From the NCBI GenBank assembly GCA_002437495.1, contig DJQA01000013.1, positions 35,444 to 99,443 of the forward strand: a stretch of 64,000 bases of DNA. Reading direction: 5' to 3'. Both the position numbers and the translations under genes were made by a program. The notes under the pieces were generated by a model, which was given only the letters and a program-made list of their open reading frames with translations, ran no database searches and had not been told where the DNA came from. Shown one piece after another: positions 33,931-43,161 of this stretch (its first letter is position 1; each line of letters starts with the position of its first letter). The stretch comes from Prevotellaceae bacterium UBA6398 (GTDB lineage: Bacteria > Bacteroidota > Bacteroidia > Bacteroidales > Bacteroidaceae).

Positions 33931-34806
33931 TCAACAGCGGTACAGGTCGCCGGCACGCATTCGCAGGTATTTGTTCACCGAAACGTATGCGCAAAGCAGT
34001 ATCAGCACAATCCCGCAGCCCATAACACTTCCCAAAGTCAAGCCCCACACCTGCCAATCAACATCGACTTTCAGCGATGGGTCGAACTCCAGCAAGGCTC
34101 TTATTCCGGCCGCAAGCAGTGCGCAGGCCAGCGCGGCGGCAGTGAAGCCCACCCAAAAGGCCCTTAGCATGAACGGGCGGCGTATGAACTGTGAGCGGGC
34201 ACCCACAAGCTGCATTGTGCGTATTTCAAAGCGGCGCGAATACACGCTGAGACGCATGGTGTTGTTTATAAGCACGAACGACACGAACATCAGTAACACC
34301 GCCACCACAAGCAACACAGTGCTGACGTTGCGTATGTTTTCGTTTATGCTGTCCATTAGTTTTTCGGGATAGTCGATGTCTATTACATAGTGTTCCGCCT
34401 TGAGTGCCGGCATAACCTTCGAAAGACTATCGGCATTGGCGTATTCAGCTTTCAGTCTCACTTCAAATGCTGCGGGCATGGGGTTTGTGCCGTTGAATTC
34501 GGCGGGGTCGCACCCAAGAGCCTCACGCTGGGTTTCCTGCGCTTTCTCTTTTGAAATATAAGCCACGTGGGCGGCGCATGGTAAGGAGCGAAGACGGGTT
34601 TGAAGGTTGTATGCCTCAATGTTTGGAATGTCATCGTCAAGCATTAGAGTTACGGTGAAGTTCTCGCGCAGGTGAACGCTGAAATTTGCCGCCACGCTTA
34701 CAAAGAACACCACTATGCCTATCAGTATAAGCACAAGCGTGGTGCTTATGCACGAGGTGGCTGCATTCAGCCTTAGGTTGCTGCGTGATTTATGTTTTTT
34801 CCCCAT
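33931..34806 (-). CDS. ftsX: Cell division protein FtsX
   Basis: 291-aa FtsX, permease-like partner of FtsE that controls peptidoglycan hydrolases at the septum. Transmembrane segment 1 (about residues 20-42) is followed by a periplasmic extracellular loop (about 45-160) and three more membrane helices to the C terminus, the standard FtsX plan. The NNTMRLSVYSRRFEIRTMQLVGA block is characteristic. ftsE is not adjacent. Confidence 0.93.
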   Translation of the reverse strand: MGKKHKSRSNLRLNAATSCISTTLVLILIGIVVFFVSVAANFSVHLRENFTVTLMLDDDIPNIEAYNLQTRLRSLPCAAHVAYISKEKAQETQREALGCDPAEFNGTNPMPAAFEVRLKAEYANADSLSKVMPALKAEHYVIDIDYPEKLMDSINENIRNVSTVLLVVAVLLMFVSFVLINNTMRLSVYSRRFEIRTMQLVGARSQFIRRPFMLRAFWVGFTAAALACALLAAGIRALLEFDPSLKVDVDWQVWGLTLGSVMGCGIVLILLCAYVSVNKYLRMRAGDLYRC

Positions 34807-34824
34807 GGTGCGTTGTTTATGCTT

Positions 34825-35724
34825 TTATGAGAGTTTTTCGAATATGTATATAAGCGAGCTGCTTCTTTCCTTGTTGCACGCGGCTTTCGACCACGCCCTC
34901 AGCCCCTGCCACATGCCTTTTATGAATGGGAATGCAGCTCCTTTGTTTTTTTCGGAGAGAATTGATATGTAGAAACCGTCAAACGGCATAGGGCGGATGT
35001 CGGTGAGCCTGAAACCGTGCTGTTGTGCCAAGAGGCGCATGGTGTGGGGGGTGAAGTGCCACAAGTGGCGCGGCACATCGTATGCAGCCCACAATTCTCT
35101 ATAGTGCTCGGCATCGGCACTTGCGCAATTGGGCACGGCCACAATCAGTCGTCCGTCGTCCTTGAGAAGCCGGTGGAGCTTTTGCCACTCCTCCGACAAG
35201 CGGTAAACGTGTTCCATAACGTGCCACATGGTTATGGCATCGAAATTTCCATCGGGGAACTTGTCGAGGTCGGTGATATTTTCCTCGGTGATGCCGAAGT
35301 GTTCCGAGGCAAACTTCCTTGCTCCCGGGTCAATCTCCACCGCGTTCACATAAAACCCTCTCCTTTTCATTTCATTGGCGAAATATCCGGTTCCGGCGCC
35401 TATATCAAGCAGGCGGCCGTATTGTCTGCCCAAAACCTCGGCTACCAGCTTAGCCTTGCGGCGCAGCATTACACTGCGCACATGGTGGTATATTCGGTTT
35501 ACGGCACCCTTGCGGGTGTCGGAATGGGATATGTAGTCGGGAGAATGATAATATTTTCCCGCGTTTTGCTCAATGGGGGCGTTTTGCGTGAAGCGCATTC
35601 CACAAGCGGCACATTCGTAAATGTCAAAAGTCTCGCCTGTGGCGGTATAGTCCACGGCCGTAAACTTCTTCGCAACGTTCTCCGAACCGCACGCCGGACA
35701 CCGTGATAAGTACTGTCGGTCCAT
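34825..35724 (-). CDS. Class I SAM-dependent methyltransferase with zinc-ribbon N terminus
   Basis: 299-aa protein. A Cys4 ribbon (C9, C12, C38, C41) precedes a Rossmann methyltransferase domain with SAM motif I LLDIGAGTGYF (about 105-115), the acidic VNAVEID and the WHVMEH block. It resembles Methyltransf_23 enzymes acting on quinone-like or sugar substrates. The target is not known. It is the first gene of the operon that continues with ftsX. Confidence 0.85.
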   Translation of the reverse strand: MDRQYLSRCPACGSENVAKKFTAVDYTATGETFDIYECAACGMRFTQNAPIEQNAGKYYHSPDYISHSDTRKGAVNRIYHHVRSVMLRRKAKLVAEVLGRQYGRLLDIGAGTGYFANEMKRRGFYVNAVEIDPGARKFASEHFGITEENITDLDKFPDGNFDAITMWHVMEHVYRLSEEWQKLHRLLKDDGRLIVAVPNCASADAEHYRELWAAYDVPRHLWHFTPHTMRLLAQQHGFRLTDIRPMPFDGFYISILSEKNKGAAFPFIKGMWQGLRAWSKAACNKERSSSLIYIFEKLS

Positions 35725-35743
35725 AATAAGCTCAAATTTCGTG

Positions 35744-35751
35744 CAAATATA
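35744..35751 (-). promoter_or_regulatory. -7 element of the methyltransferase-ftsX-folK operon
   Basis: TATATTTG on the minus strand, 19 bp before the methyltransferase start. Confidence 0.6.
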
Positions 35752-35856
35752 CTAAATAAAGTGCTTTTATGTCTGCTTTTGCGGATTGATTTGCATGGTG
35801 GTACGCCAAACCGGGTATTATTAAGCGTTGCCATGCTTTTGCGTTCGTGCCATCAA

Positions 35857-35934
35857 AAAGGTCTGATGTAGTTTTTTCTATGTCTGATGTAATTTTTCCT
35901 ACGTCCTATGTGGCTTTTCCTACATCCCATGTGG
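35857..35934 (-). repeat. Phased palindrome array A, copy 7 (reverse orientation, between divergent genes)
   Basis: Units at 35857, 35878, 35899 and 35920, all 21 bp apart; family-orientation triplets GGG, AGG, CAG, CAG. This is the only copy of ten lying upstream of both flanking genes. It is followed after 49 bp by a complete element B. Confidence 0.9.
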
Positions 35935-35983
35935 TTTTATGGTGCCGGAGAATGGACCTGTGATTATGGTTTTGCGTTATTTG

Positions 35984-36093
35984 TGAGGGGAGTATGGCAT
36001 ACGCCCTGTACACCACTGCTCGAACCATATAGCAACCCGCCGCCATAACATAGCATAATTTGCGCACTTCGGGCGTATGCCATACGCCCCTAC
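35984..36093 (-). repeat. MITE-like element B, complete (110 bp)
   Basis: Ends GGGGAGTATGGCATACGCCC (at 35987) and GGGCGTATGCCATACGCCCC (36071-36090) are inverted. The interior is unrelated in sequence to most of copy 1b apart from the ends. No coding. The rest of the gap to 36294 holds only the rhamnosidase promoter. Confidence 0.85.
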
Positions 36094-36233
36094 GGCGGCG
36101 CTATTTGTTGGTTGACATGGCTTTGATTGTTTATTATTGCACGGAAAAGAGAGGGGCGGCATTTGCGTGTACTACGGTCGTGCCCGACATTAGTGCGAAT
36201 ACTCATAGCCCGCCGTATTTTCTGCGGATTGTG

Positions 36234-36241
36234 TATATTTG
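36234..36241 (+). promoter_or_regulatory. -7 element of the GH78 gene
   Basis: TATATTTG, 52 bp before the chosen ATG at 36294. Confidence 0.6.
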
Positions 36242-36293
36242 CATAACATATATAGTGTTTTTCAGCGCAAATATCATATCACGGAAACCAAAC

Positions 36294-39050
36294 ATGAGGC
36301 CTCAACAAATAAAGCGTGTATGCGTAGCAATCTCCATGGCAATTGCCTTTTCTGCATATGCCCAAATAACCCCCGTTAACTTAATGGTGGAGCACCTGGA
36401 CGAGAATATACTCATTAATCCGCCGAAATCACAGAATGAGAACCCGCGTTTTTCGTGGATTAACAAAGCCGCCGCAGATGCCGTGGGCGAAGAGCAGAAG
36501 GCATATCGCATTTGCGTTGCCACGTCGGCCCGGGCTTTGGCATCGGGCAAGGCAGACGTTTGGGACAGCAGGAAAGTCAAGTCTCCGGAGTCGTATCTCG
36601 TAGACTATCGTGGAGAAAAACTCGCTGAAGCCACCGACTATTATTGGCGCGTAAAGGTTTGGAACGCCAAAGGCAAAGCTTCGAAATGGAGTGAGACACA
36701 AAAGTTCACAACAGGCATCAGCACATGGAAAGCACGCTGGATAGGTGCGCCGTGGCAGGGCGAAGAAGCACAGTTCAACCTCAAAACGGGGCAATGCGCG
36801 CCCGATGTTCCGGCAGTGCCGTACCTCCGCAAAGCTTTCGACGTGAGGCCGGGAATACGCTCTGCCAAGGCGTTTGTAACAGGGCTGGGCTACTTTGAGT
36901 TCTTTCTTAATGGCAGTAAAGTGGGCAACGATCTTCTCGTGCCCAACTTCACCAACTACACTTCGCGCCCCGACCTTAAATATCGGCGCGGAATATCGCT
37001 CGATGAAAAATCTTCTGGCTTTCGCGTGTCATATCTGCAATACGACATAACGAAGCTGCTGCAAAACGGCAAAAACGCCGTTGGCGCAATGGTAGCTTCG
37101 GGGTATTTCGACTCGAGATCCGATCGCCTCGGGGCGTTCGGCTCGCCAAGGTTCATCTGCCAAATAGAGATAACTTACATCGACGGCAGTCGGCAGGTCG
37201 TTGTGAGCGACCAATCGTGGAAAGCCTGCAAAAGCGGCATTGTAAGCTGCGACATCTATGATGGCGAGAGGTATGACGCCCGCCGGGAAGTGAGCGGGTG
37301 GTGCGATGCAGACTTCGACGACAGTATGTGGGAGAACGCCGTGGAGAGGAAAGTCCCCGAGGGTAAGTTGGTAGCTTTCGACACCAACCCAGACAGGGTT
37401 ACCGAAACGCTAACGCCGGTAGCCTTCAAGAGCAATGCCGATGGCAGCTGCACCATTGACTTCGGCGAAATGATTTCGGGACACGTGCGTCTCAAGAATG
37501 TAAGCGGGGAGAAAGACAAAACAATAAAAATCAAGTACGAAAGCGCATACCCGCAAGAGGTTAGATACACTTTCAAAGACAATACCCCCATTGACTACGC
37601 TCCGCAGTTCACATGGTATGTGTTCCGTCGGGTAACAATTTACGGATTTACCCCAACAGCCGACCAGATAGTTGCAGAAGCCGTTAACACCGACATGAAG
37701 GTTAACTCGGAGTTCACAACATCGAACGAGCTTTTCAACAAGATAAACCATGTGTGGCAGCGTACGGAAAAGGACAACCTTCACAGCGGCGTAGAAAGCG
37801 ACTGCCCTCACCGCGAGCGCATCCCCTACACAGGCGATGGCCAGGCTGTATGCTCCACCGTGATGCATAATTTCAACGGGGCGGCATTCTTCCGTAGTTG
37901 GTTTAACACAATGCGCGATACCCAAGACAGGGAAACGGGATATTTGCCCAATGCCGCTCCATGGTGCCCCGGCGCGGGCGGCGGAGTGGCATGGGGAGCC
38001 GCATTGAGTATAATGCCTTGGGAACACTACATGAACTACGGCGACAAGAGGGTGGTGGACGAAAACTACGATGCGTCAAAACGCCAGATAGACTACATGA
38101 TTACATGGGTCAGACCCGACGGCACCATGCACCAAAAACGCAAGAACGCAATTGACAACAGCGATTGCTACTGGTTGAATCTCGGCGACTGGGTGCCGCC
38201 GTTCAAGTTTCCGGCCGATGAGAAAGTGCATACCTACATTTTGTGGCGTTGTGCCGACAGAATGAGCAAAATGGCAAAAGTAATGGGCAAAGGGGCGGAC
38301 GAGAAACGGTATCGCGACCTTGCCGAACGCACGCGAAACGCATACGACAAGGTGTTTTTTGAGAACGATACATTGGGATACGGTGATTTCGGCTGCAACG
38401 CCTTTGCTGTGGAAATGGGACTGGACAAAAAGCGGCCAGGACTGAAACATATACTCGCCCACGAAATAGGCAATAGACACAATGGACACCTAAATTGCGG
38501 ATACATAGCACTCGAAGTGCTTTTAGAGGCATTGGCAAAAACAGGTATGAACAACCTTGCCTACACTGTGATGAACAAGACCGACTATCCGTCTTTCGGA
38601 AACATGATTAACAAAGGCGCCACTACACTTTGGGAACAGTTTGACGGACAATATTCCGAAAACCACCCATTCCTGGGGTGCTGCCTTACATGGTTTTACC
38701 GCTGCCTTGCCGGAGTGAACTCTGATATGGAAGCCCCCGCATACAAGCACCTAATAGTGCGACCTGTGCTTGCCGACAGTCTCGAGAGTGTGAGCTATGC
38801 CAAGATGTCGCCCTACGGACGAGTGGCAAGCAACGTTAGTCATTTACCCGGGCGGGTGCGCATAGTAGTTGACGTTCCCGTAGGCTCAAGTGCCACCGTG
38901 TATGTGCCAGCAGCGGGTATGTCGGCTTTATCGGTAAATGGGAAATCCGCCGCGAAAGCAAAGGGTGTTACTTACACCGAAAAAACCGTGGAGGGCTTCA
39001 CGGTAAAGGTAAAGCAGGGGCATTACGAAATTATTGCATCAAAAAACTAA
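36294..39050 (+). CDS. Exported alpha-L-rhamnosidase, glycoside hydrolase family 78
   Basis: 918-aa inverting rhamnosidase. A signal peptide (to about residue 24, ..AFSAYAQ) marks it as exported. Order: fibronectin-like N domain, rhamnosidase N domains (FVTGLGYFEFFLNG), the (alpha/alpha)6 catalytic barrel with SDCPHRERIPYTGDGQ (the DCP.RxE acid motif), TLWEQFDG (the second catalytic Glu), and a C-terminal beta domain. I begin at 36294: the upstream frame to 36060 runs through element B. No SusC/SusD pair is near, so it is not in a visible utilisation locus. Confidence 0.92.
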   Translation: MRPQQIKRVCVAISMAIAFSAYAQITPVNLMVEHLDENILINPPKSQNENPRFSWINKAAADAVGEEQKAYRICVATSARALASGKADVWDSRKVKSPESYLVDYRGEKLAEATDYYWRVKVWNAKGKASKWSETQKFTTGISTWKARWIGAPWQGEEAQFNLKTGQCAPDVPAVPYLRKAFDVRPGIRSAKAFVTGLGYFEFFLNGSKVGNDLLVPNFTNYTSRPDLKYRRGISLDEKSSGFRVSYLQYDITKLLQNGKNAVGAMVASGYFDSRSDRLGAFGSPRFICQIEITYIDGSRQVVVSDQSWKACKSGIVSCDIYDGERYDARREVSGWCDADFDDSMWENAVERKVPEGKLVAFDTNPDRVTETLTPVAFKSNADGSCTIDFGEMISGHVRLKNVSGEKDKTIKIKYESAYPQEVRYTFKDNTPIDYAPQFTWYVFRRVTIYGFTPTADQIVAEAVNTDMKVNSEFTTSNELFNKINHVWQRTEKDNLHSGVESDCPHRERIPYTGDGQAVCSTVMHNFNGAAFFRSWFNTMRDTQDRETGYLPNAAPWCPGAGGGVAWGAALSIMPWEHYMNYGDKRVVDENYDASKRQIDYMITWVRPDGTMHQKRKNAIDNSDCYWLNLGDWVPPFKFPADEKVHTYILWRCADRMSKMAKVMGKGADEKRYRDLAERTRNAYDKVFFENDTLGYGDFGCNAFAVEMGLDKKRPGLKHILAHEIGNRHNGHLNCGYIALEVLLEALAKTGMNNLAYTVMNKTDYPSFGNMINKGATTLWEQFDGQYSENHPFLGCCLTWFYRCLAGVNSDMEAPAYKHLIVRPVLADSLESVSYAKMSPYGRVASNVSHLPGRVRIVVDVPVGSSATVYVPAAGMSALSVNGKSAAKAKGVTYTEKTVEGFTVKVKQGHYEIIASKN

Positions 39051-39104
39051 CCGCATCCCAAAATCGAAAAAACAGTGCGCGCAACCGCGCCTAATACATA
39101 AAAA

Positions 39105-39971
39105 ATGAAGGGACTTGCTCCTTATACGTTAAACCTTGGCGGGTCGTTGATGAATCTTGGCGAACCGCAGGTAATGGGCATACTGAATGTAACGCCCGAC
39201 TCTTTTTACGCCGGCTCCAGAACATTTGACGAGGAGTCTATATTCCATCGTGCAAGGCAGATAGCCGATGAAGGCGGAACCATAATAGACATTGGCGCGT
39301 ACTCAACACGCCCCGGCTCGGCCGATGTGGACGAGGCGGAAGAGATGCTGCGCCTAAGACGCGCGCTCGTTGCCGTGAGAAAAGCAGCGCCGGGCATACC
39401 GGTAAGCATAGACACTTTTCGCGCCAATGTGGCGAAAATGTGCGTGGAGGAGTATGGCGCGGACATCATAAACGATGTTTCCGGCGGCGAGGGAGACAAG
39501 TGTATGTTCAATACCGTTGCAAGACTGGGAGTGCCATACATACTTATGCACATTGGCGGCACTGTTGAAAACATGCACAACGATGCGCCGCTCACCTCAC
39601 ACGCCGACTCGGCTGTGCCGTATATGCAAAGTGTAATGGCGTTCTTCACAGTGCGAATAAACAGGTTGCACTCGCTCGGAGTCAAGGACATTATAATAGA
39701 TCCCGGATACGGTTTCGGGAAGTCAATGACACAAAACTACGAGCTGCTTAACCATATAGACTATTTGAAAATATGGCAGCTGCCGCTGCTTGTAGGAGTA
39801 TCGAGAAAGTCGATGATATACAAGCTGCTCGGCACCAACCCTTCGCAAGCCCTCAACGGCACAACAGTATGCAACACCATGGCACTGCTTAAAGGAGCGT
39901 CAATACTTAGGGTGCACGATGTGAAAGCGGCTGTTGAGACAGTGAAAATAGTAAAGCAAACCATAGGATAA
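39105..39971 (+). CDS. folP: Dihydropteroate synthase
   Basis: 288-aa TIM-barrel enzyme joining the pterin diphosphate to p-aminobenzoate, the step after FolK. Signatures are MGILNVTPDSF, IDIGAYSTRPGS, DPGYGFGKS and SRKSM. It is followed 11 bp later by cdaA, a pairing common in Bacteroidota. Confidence 0.95.
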   Translation: MKGLAPYTLNLGGSLMNLGEPQVMGILNVTPDSFYAGSRTFDEESIFHRARQIADEGGTIIDIGAYSTRPGSADVDEAEEMLRLRRALVAVRKAAPGIPVSIDTFRANVAKMCVEEYGADIINDVSGGEGDKCMFNTVARLGVPYILMHIGGTVENMHNDAPLTSHADSAVPYMQSVMAFFTVRINRLHSLGVKDIIIDPGYGFGKSMTQNYELLNHIDYLKIWQLPLLVGVSRKSMIYKLLGTNPSQALNGTTVCNTMALLKGASILRVHDVKAAVETVKIVKQTIG

Positions 39972-39982
39972 ACCCATCTGAC

Positions 39983-40753
39983 ATGCTATCGTTTTCAATA
40001 AAAGACATTATAGATATACTTCTGGTTGCAACGCTGCTTTTCTACATTTACCGCATAATGAAAGAGTCGCGATCGGGAAACATATTCATGGGCGTACTCA
40101 TATTCATAATAGTGTGGATATTTGTGTCGAAGATTTTCAACATGAGCCTTTTGGGTTCTATAATGGACAAGGCTGTGAACATAGGAGCCATTGCTTTGAT
40201 TATCATATTCCAGGAGGATATACGAAATTTTTTCTCAACGCTCGGCACGCACCACTTCATAGGAAAGATTGTGCATCTGTTCTCGCGCCCCACGCAGGAT
40301 CGCAACATTGTGAACGAAAACTGTATAATTCCTGTGGTAAGAGCGTGTATGTCGATGAGTGCGCAGAAAGTAGGTGCACTTATTGTGTATGAACGCTATA
40401 TAAGTCTTGGCGATATTGAAAAGACCGGGGAAATAATCGATGCGGAAGTAAAGCAGCGGCTTATAGAAAACATATTCTTTAAAAACAGTCCGCTCCACGA
40501 CGGTGCAATGGTAATATCCCACCACCGCATAGCGTCTGCGGGGTGCATACTTCCGGTTTCTCACGATGAGGACATTCCGCGAAATCTCGGGCTGCGCCAC
40601 CGGGCCGCATTGGGAATAACGCAAAAAAGCGATGCTCTGGCAATAACAGTGTCGGAAGAGACCGGGGGAATATCTGTGGCATACAACGGCAAATTCCACC
40701 TTAACCTAACCGGCGAGGAACTTGAAAGAATTCTTACAGAGATGGTAGTGTAA
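39983..40753 (+). CDS. cdaA: Diadenylate cyclase (c-di-AMP synthase)
   Basis: 256-aa CdaA-type enzyme. Three N-terminal membrane helices (to about residue 77) precede a DAC domain with DGA at 173-175 (LHDGAMV) and RHR at 205-207 (GLRHRAALG), both required for catalysis. It makes c-di-AMP, which controls turgor and wall homeostasis. Usually in an operon with folP, as here. A strong bidirectional terminator follows. Confidence 0.95.
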   Translation: MLSFSIKDIIDILLVATLLFYIYRIMKESRSGNIFMGVLIFIIVWIFVSKIFNMSLLGSIMDKAVNIGAIALIIIFQEDIRNFFSTLGTHHFIGKIVHLFSRPTQDRNIVNENCIIPVVRACMSMSAQKVGALIVYERYISLGDIEKTGEIIDAEVKQRLIENIFFKNSPLHDGAMVISHHRIASAGCILPVSHDEDIPRNLGLRHRAALGITQKSDALAITVSEETGGISVAYNGKFHLNLTGEELERILTEMVV

Positions 40754-40770
40754 GGGCAGGAGCAAAAGCA

Positions 40771-40815
40771 AACAAAGCGCGGCGGACTTCGTAATGAAAT
40801 CCGCCGCGCTTTGTT
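40771..40815. terminator. Bidirectional terminator between cdaA and rplS
   Basis: Perfect 16-bp stem: AACAAAGCGCGGCGGA (40771-40786) with 40800-40815, loop about 13 nt, T-rich on both strands. It ends both converging transcripts. Confidence 0.9.
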
Positions 40816-40835
40816 TTATTGAAACCTTTACAATG

Positions 40836-41207
40836 TCAAGCCTTGCTTGCGTTTGTGTTGGTTTTCTTTTCGCGTATGCGCGCCTTCTTACCGGTGAGTG
40901 CACGCAGATAGTAAAGTTTGGCACGACGAACCTTGCCGCGTTTGTTAACTTCAATGCTGTCTATGTTCGGAGAATTGATAGGGAATATGCGCTCCACACC
41001 CACGGTGCCGCTCATTTTGCGAACCGTGAAACGGCGCTGGTTCTGATGACCGCTTATCTTGATTACGATTCCGCGGAACATCTGGATACGCTCCTTGTTT
41101 CCCTCGACGATTTTGTATGCCACCGTTATAGTGTCGCCCGGACGGAATGCAGGAAATTCCTTGCCGGTGGCAAATGCTTCTTCAGCAACTTTAATTAGAT
41201 CTACCAT
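40836..41207 (-). CDS. rplS: 50S ribosomal protein L19
   Basis: 123-aa L19, at the 30S-50S interface. Blocks FRPGDTITVAYKIVEGNKERIQ, FRGIVI and RRAKLYYLRALTGKKARI are typical. The frame is open to 41336; MVDLIKVAEEA at 41207 is the real N terminus. The -7 box at 41295 gives an 80-nt leader. Confidence 0.97.
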   Translation of the reverse strand: MVDLIKVAEEAFATGKEFPAFRPGDTITVAYKIVEGNKERIQMFRGIVIKISGHQNQRRFTVRKMSGTVGVERIFPINSPNIDSIEVNKRGKVRRAKLYYLRALTGKKARIREKKTNTNASKA

Positions 41208-41294
41208 TTTTGTAAATAAAATTGTTTGTTCGTCCCAACGCAGCATAAGCAAGCCACTCGTTTCTTCTTGCCAGCGGCTACGCGGAAAGCGGTG

Positions 41295-41302
41295 CAAAGG
41301 TA
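41295..41302 (-). promoter_or_regulatory. -7 element of rplS
   Basis: TACCTTTG on the minus strand, about 88 bp before the start at 41207. Confidence 0.6.
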
Positions 41303-41368
41303 CAAAAAAAATGGAATAGACCAACTTGTTTGGCAATAAAATCGAAGGGCGGGTTATGTCGGATGCTC

Positions 41369-41446
41369 CTATGCCGTATGCGCGGAAAATTATATCTGAT
41401 ATAATTTAAACTACATGGGACATAGAAAAAACTATGTCCTATGTAG
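41369..41446 (-). repeat. Phased palindrome array A, copy 8 (reverse orientation, one unit decayed)
   Basis: Three clear units at 41390, 41411 and 41432, 21 bp apart. A fourth at 41369, in register, is degenerate (CTATGCCGTATGCGC). Units at 41411 and 41432 are near-perfect inverses and pair as AAACTACATGGGACATAG with CTATGTCCTATGTAGTTT (18 bp, one G-U) around AAAAAA. It lies 3' of cysS. Confidence 0.85.
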
Positions 41447-41569
41447 TTTCTGTAACTTGCAATTCGGTGAAAAGCAAGTGCTTATCCGATTATTGTGCTT
41501 TTGTGTGAACCTAAACAAGTAATGCTGATGCAAAAACAGGCAGAAAAGCTGTTCGCCCTATGGCATTAC

Positions 41570-43054
41570 TTATTTGTTGAGTTTCCAGGTAGCCCCATCC
41601 TTGGTATCTTTCACATCGAAGCCAAGGCGTGCAAGCTCATCGCGTATGCGGTCGCTCGTAGCCCAGTCTTTGGCTGCCTTTGCCTTTTGCCGCGTTTCGA
41701 GCAACAGGTCAACCGCTCCGCCGTATGCCTTTTCCCTGTCCTCGTTGGCCGAAGCCTCCTTGCGCAGTCCGAGAACATCGAATGCAAACGCCGAAAAAAC
41801 TTTTTCCAGTTCCCCAAGCGCATCGGGCGTTATTGACTTTTGACCTCCTGCCACTTGGTTTATGATGTGGCAAATGTCAAACAGGTGTCCTATCAATATT
41901 GGCGTATTAAAGTCATCGTTCATGGCTTCATAGCATTTTTCTCTTATGGCCTCGATGTCTTTCAATTTTATTTCGCCTTCGTTATTCGGAGCTATCCTCG
42001 AAAGGTTGGCATATGCGTCCATCATTCTTTCAAGCCCTTTCTTGCTCGAAACCAGTGCTTCGTTTGAGAAGTCAACTGTGCTGCGATAGTGTGCCTGAAG
42101 AATGAAGAAACGTATGGTCATGGGTGAATAGGCGCTTGTGAGTTTCGGGTGGTTGCCGGTGAAAAACTCCTCCAGCGTTATGAAGTTTCCGAGACTCTTG
42201 CCCATTTTCTGTCCGTTAATGGTTACCATGTTGTTGTGCATCCAGTAGCGCACCATTTCATCGCCTTGCGAAGCCACGGCTTGCGCTATTTCGCACTCGT
42301 GGTGGGGGAATACAAGGTCGAGCCCGCCCCCGTGAATGTCGAAATGGTCTCCAAGATATTTTCTTCCCATTGCCGTGCATTCGGTGTGCCAGCCGGGAAA
42401 GCCTTCGCTCCATGGCGAGGGCCAACGCATTATGTGTTCCGGCTGCGCTTTTTTCCACAAGGCGAAATCAGCCTGGCTGTGCTTTTCGCCTGTGCCTGCA
42501 AGATTGCGGCTTTCGTTGATTATGTCGTCAAGGTTGCGTCCCGAAAGTACGCCGTAATGATACTTTTTGTTATATTTTTCTATGTCGAAGTAAACGCTCC
42601 CGTTGCTAACATATGCAAAGCCGTTGTCAAGAATTTTGCTCACGAGCTCTTCTTGTTCTATTATGTGTCCCGTTGCGCGTGGTTCTATGCTTGGCGAAAG
42701 CACGTTGAGGGCTCTCATCGCATCGTGGTAGCGGTTTGTGTAATACTGGGCTATTTCCATAGGTTCAAGCTGTTCGAGCCGCGCCTTCTTCTCTATTTTG
42801 TCCTCGCCTTCGTCAGCATCGTGTTCCAAATGCCCCACGTCTGTAATGTTTCTTACATAGCGCACCTTGTAGCCTATATGCTTTAGATAGCGGAACACAA
42901 CGTCGAACGTGATTGCCGAACGTGCATGGCCGAGATGCGGATCGCCATAAACGGTTGGGCCGCAAACATACATTCCAACCCTGCCGGGGGTTATAGGCTC
43001 GAACGCCTGTTTGGCGCGGGTGCGTGTATTGTAAATCAAAAGTTTCTGAGTCAT
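41570..43054 (-). CDS. cysS: Cysteinyl-tRNA synthetase
   Basis: 494-aa class I synthetase. CGPTVYGDPHLGHAR holds the zinc Cys and the HIGH-like HLGH; GWHTECTAM carries a further zinc Cys; KMSKS appears as QKMGKSLGN. Normal length. Promoter -7 is at 43101. Confidence 0.97.
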   Translation of the reverse strand: MTQKLLIYNTRTRAKQAFEPITPGRVGMYVCGPTVYGDPHLGHARSAITFDVVFRYLKHIGYKVRYVRNITDVGHLEHDADEGEDKIEKKARLEQLEPMEIAQYYTNRYHDAMRALNVLSPSIEPRATGHIIEQEELVSKILDNGFAYVSNGSVYFDIEKYNKKYHYGVLSGRNLDDIINESRNLAGTGEKHSQADFALWKKAQPEHIMRWPSPWSEGFPGWHTECTAMGRKYLGDHFDIHGGGLDLVFPHHECEIAQAVASQGDEMVRYWMHNNMVTINGQKMGKSLGNFITLEEFFTGNHPKLTSAYSPMTIRFFILQAHYRSTVDFSNEALVSSKKGLERMMDAYANLSRIAPNNEGEIKLKDIEAIREKCYEAMNDDFNTPILIGHLFDICHIINQVAGGQKSITPDALGELEKVFSAFAFDVLGLRKEASANEDREKAYGGAVDLLLETRQKAKAAKDWATSDRIRDELARLGFDVKDTKDGATWKLNK

Positions 43055-43100
43055 ATTTTAGTTGTTTTTGTTTGCTTTTCCATATTGATGTATGTAACGG

Positions 43101-43108
43101 CAAAGTTA
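43101..43108 (-). promoter_or_regulatory. -7 element of cysS
   Basis: TAACTTTG on the minus strand, 46 bp before cysS. Confidence 0.6.
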
Positions 43109-43161
43109 CCAAATTAATTATTAGTTGTGCAGCGTGCAACCTGCGTTTGGCGGTCTATAGC

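Noticed and set aside
41208..41300. Ribosomal protein L19 leader RNA structure
   Set aside because: An 80-nt leader exists, but I could not find a convincing conserved hairpin by eye.
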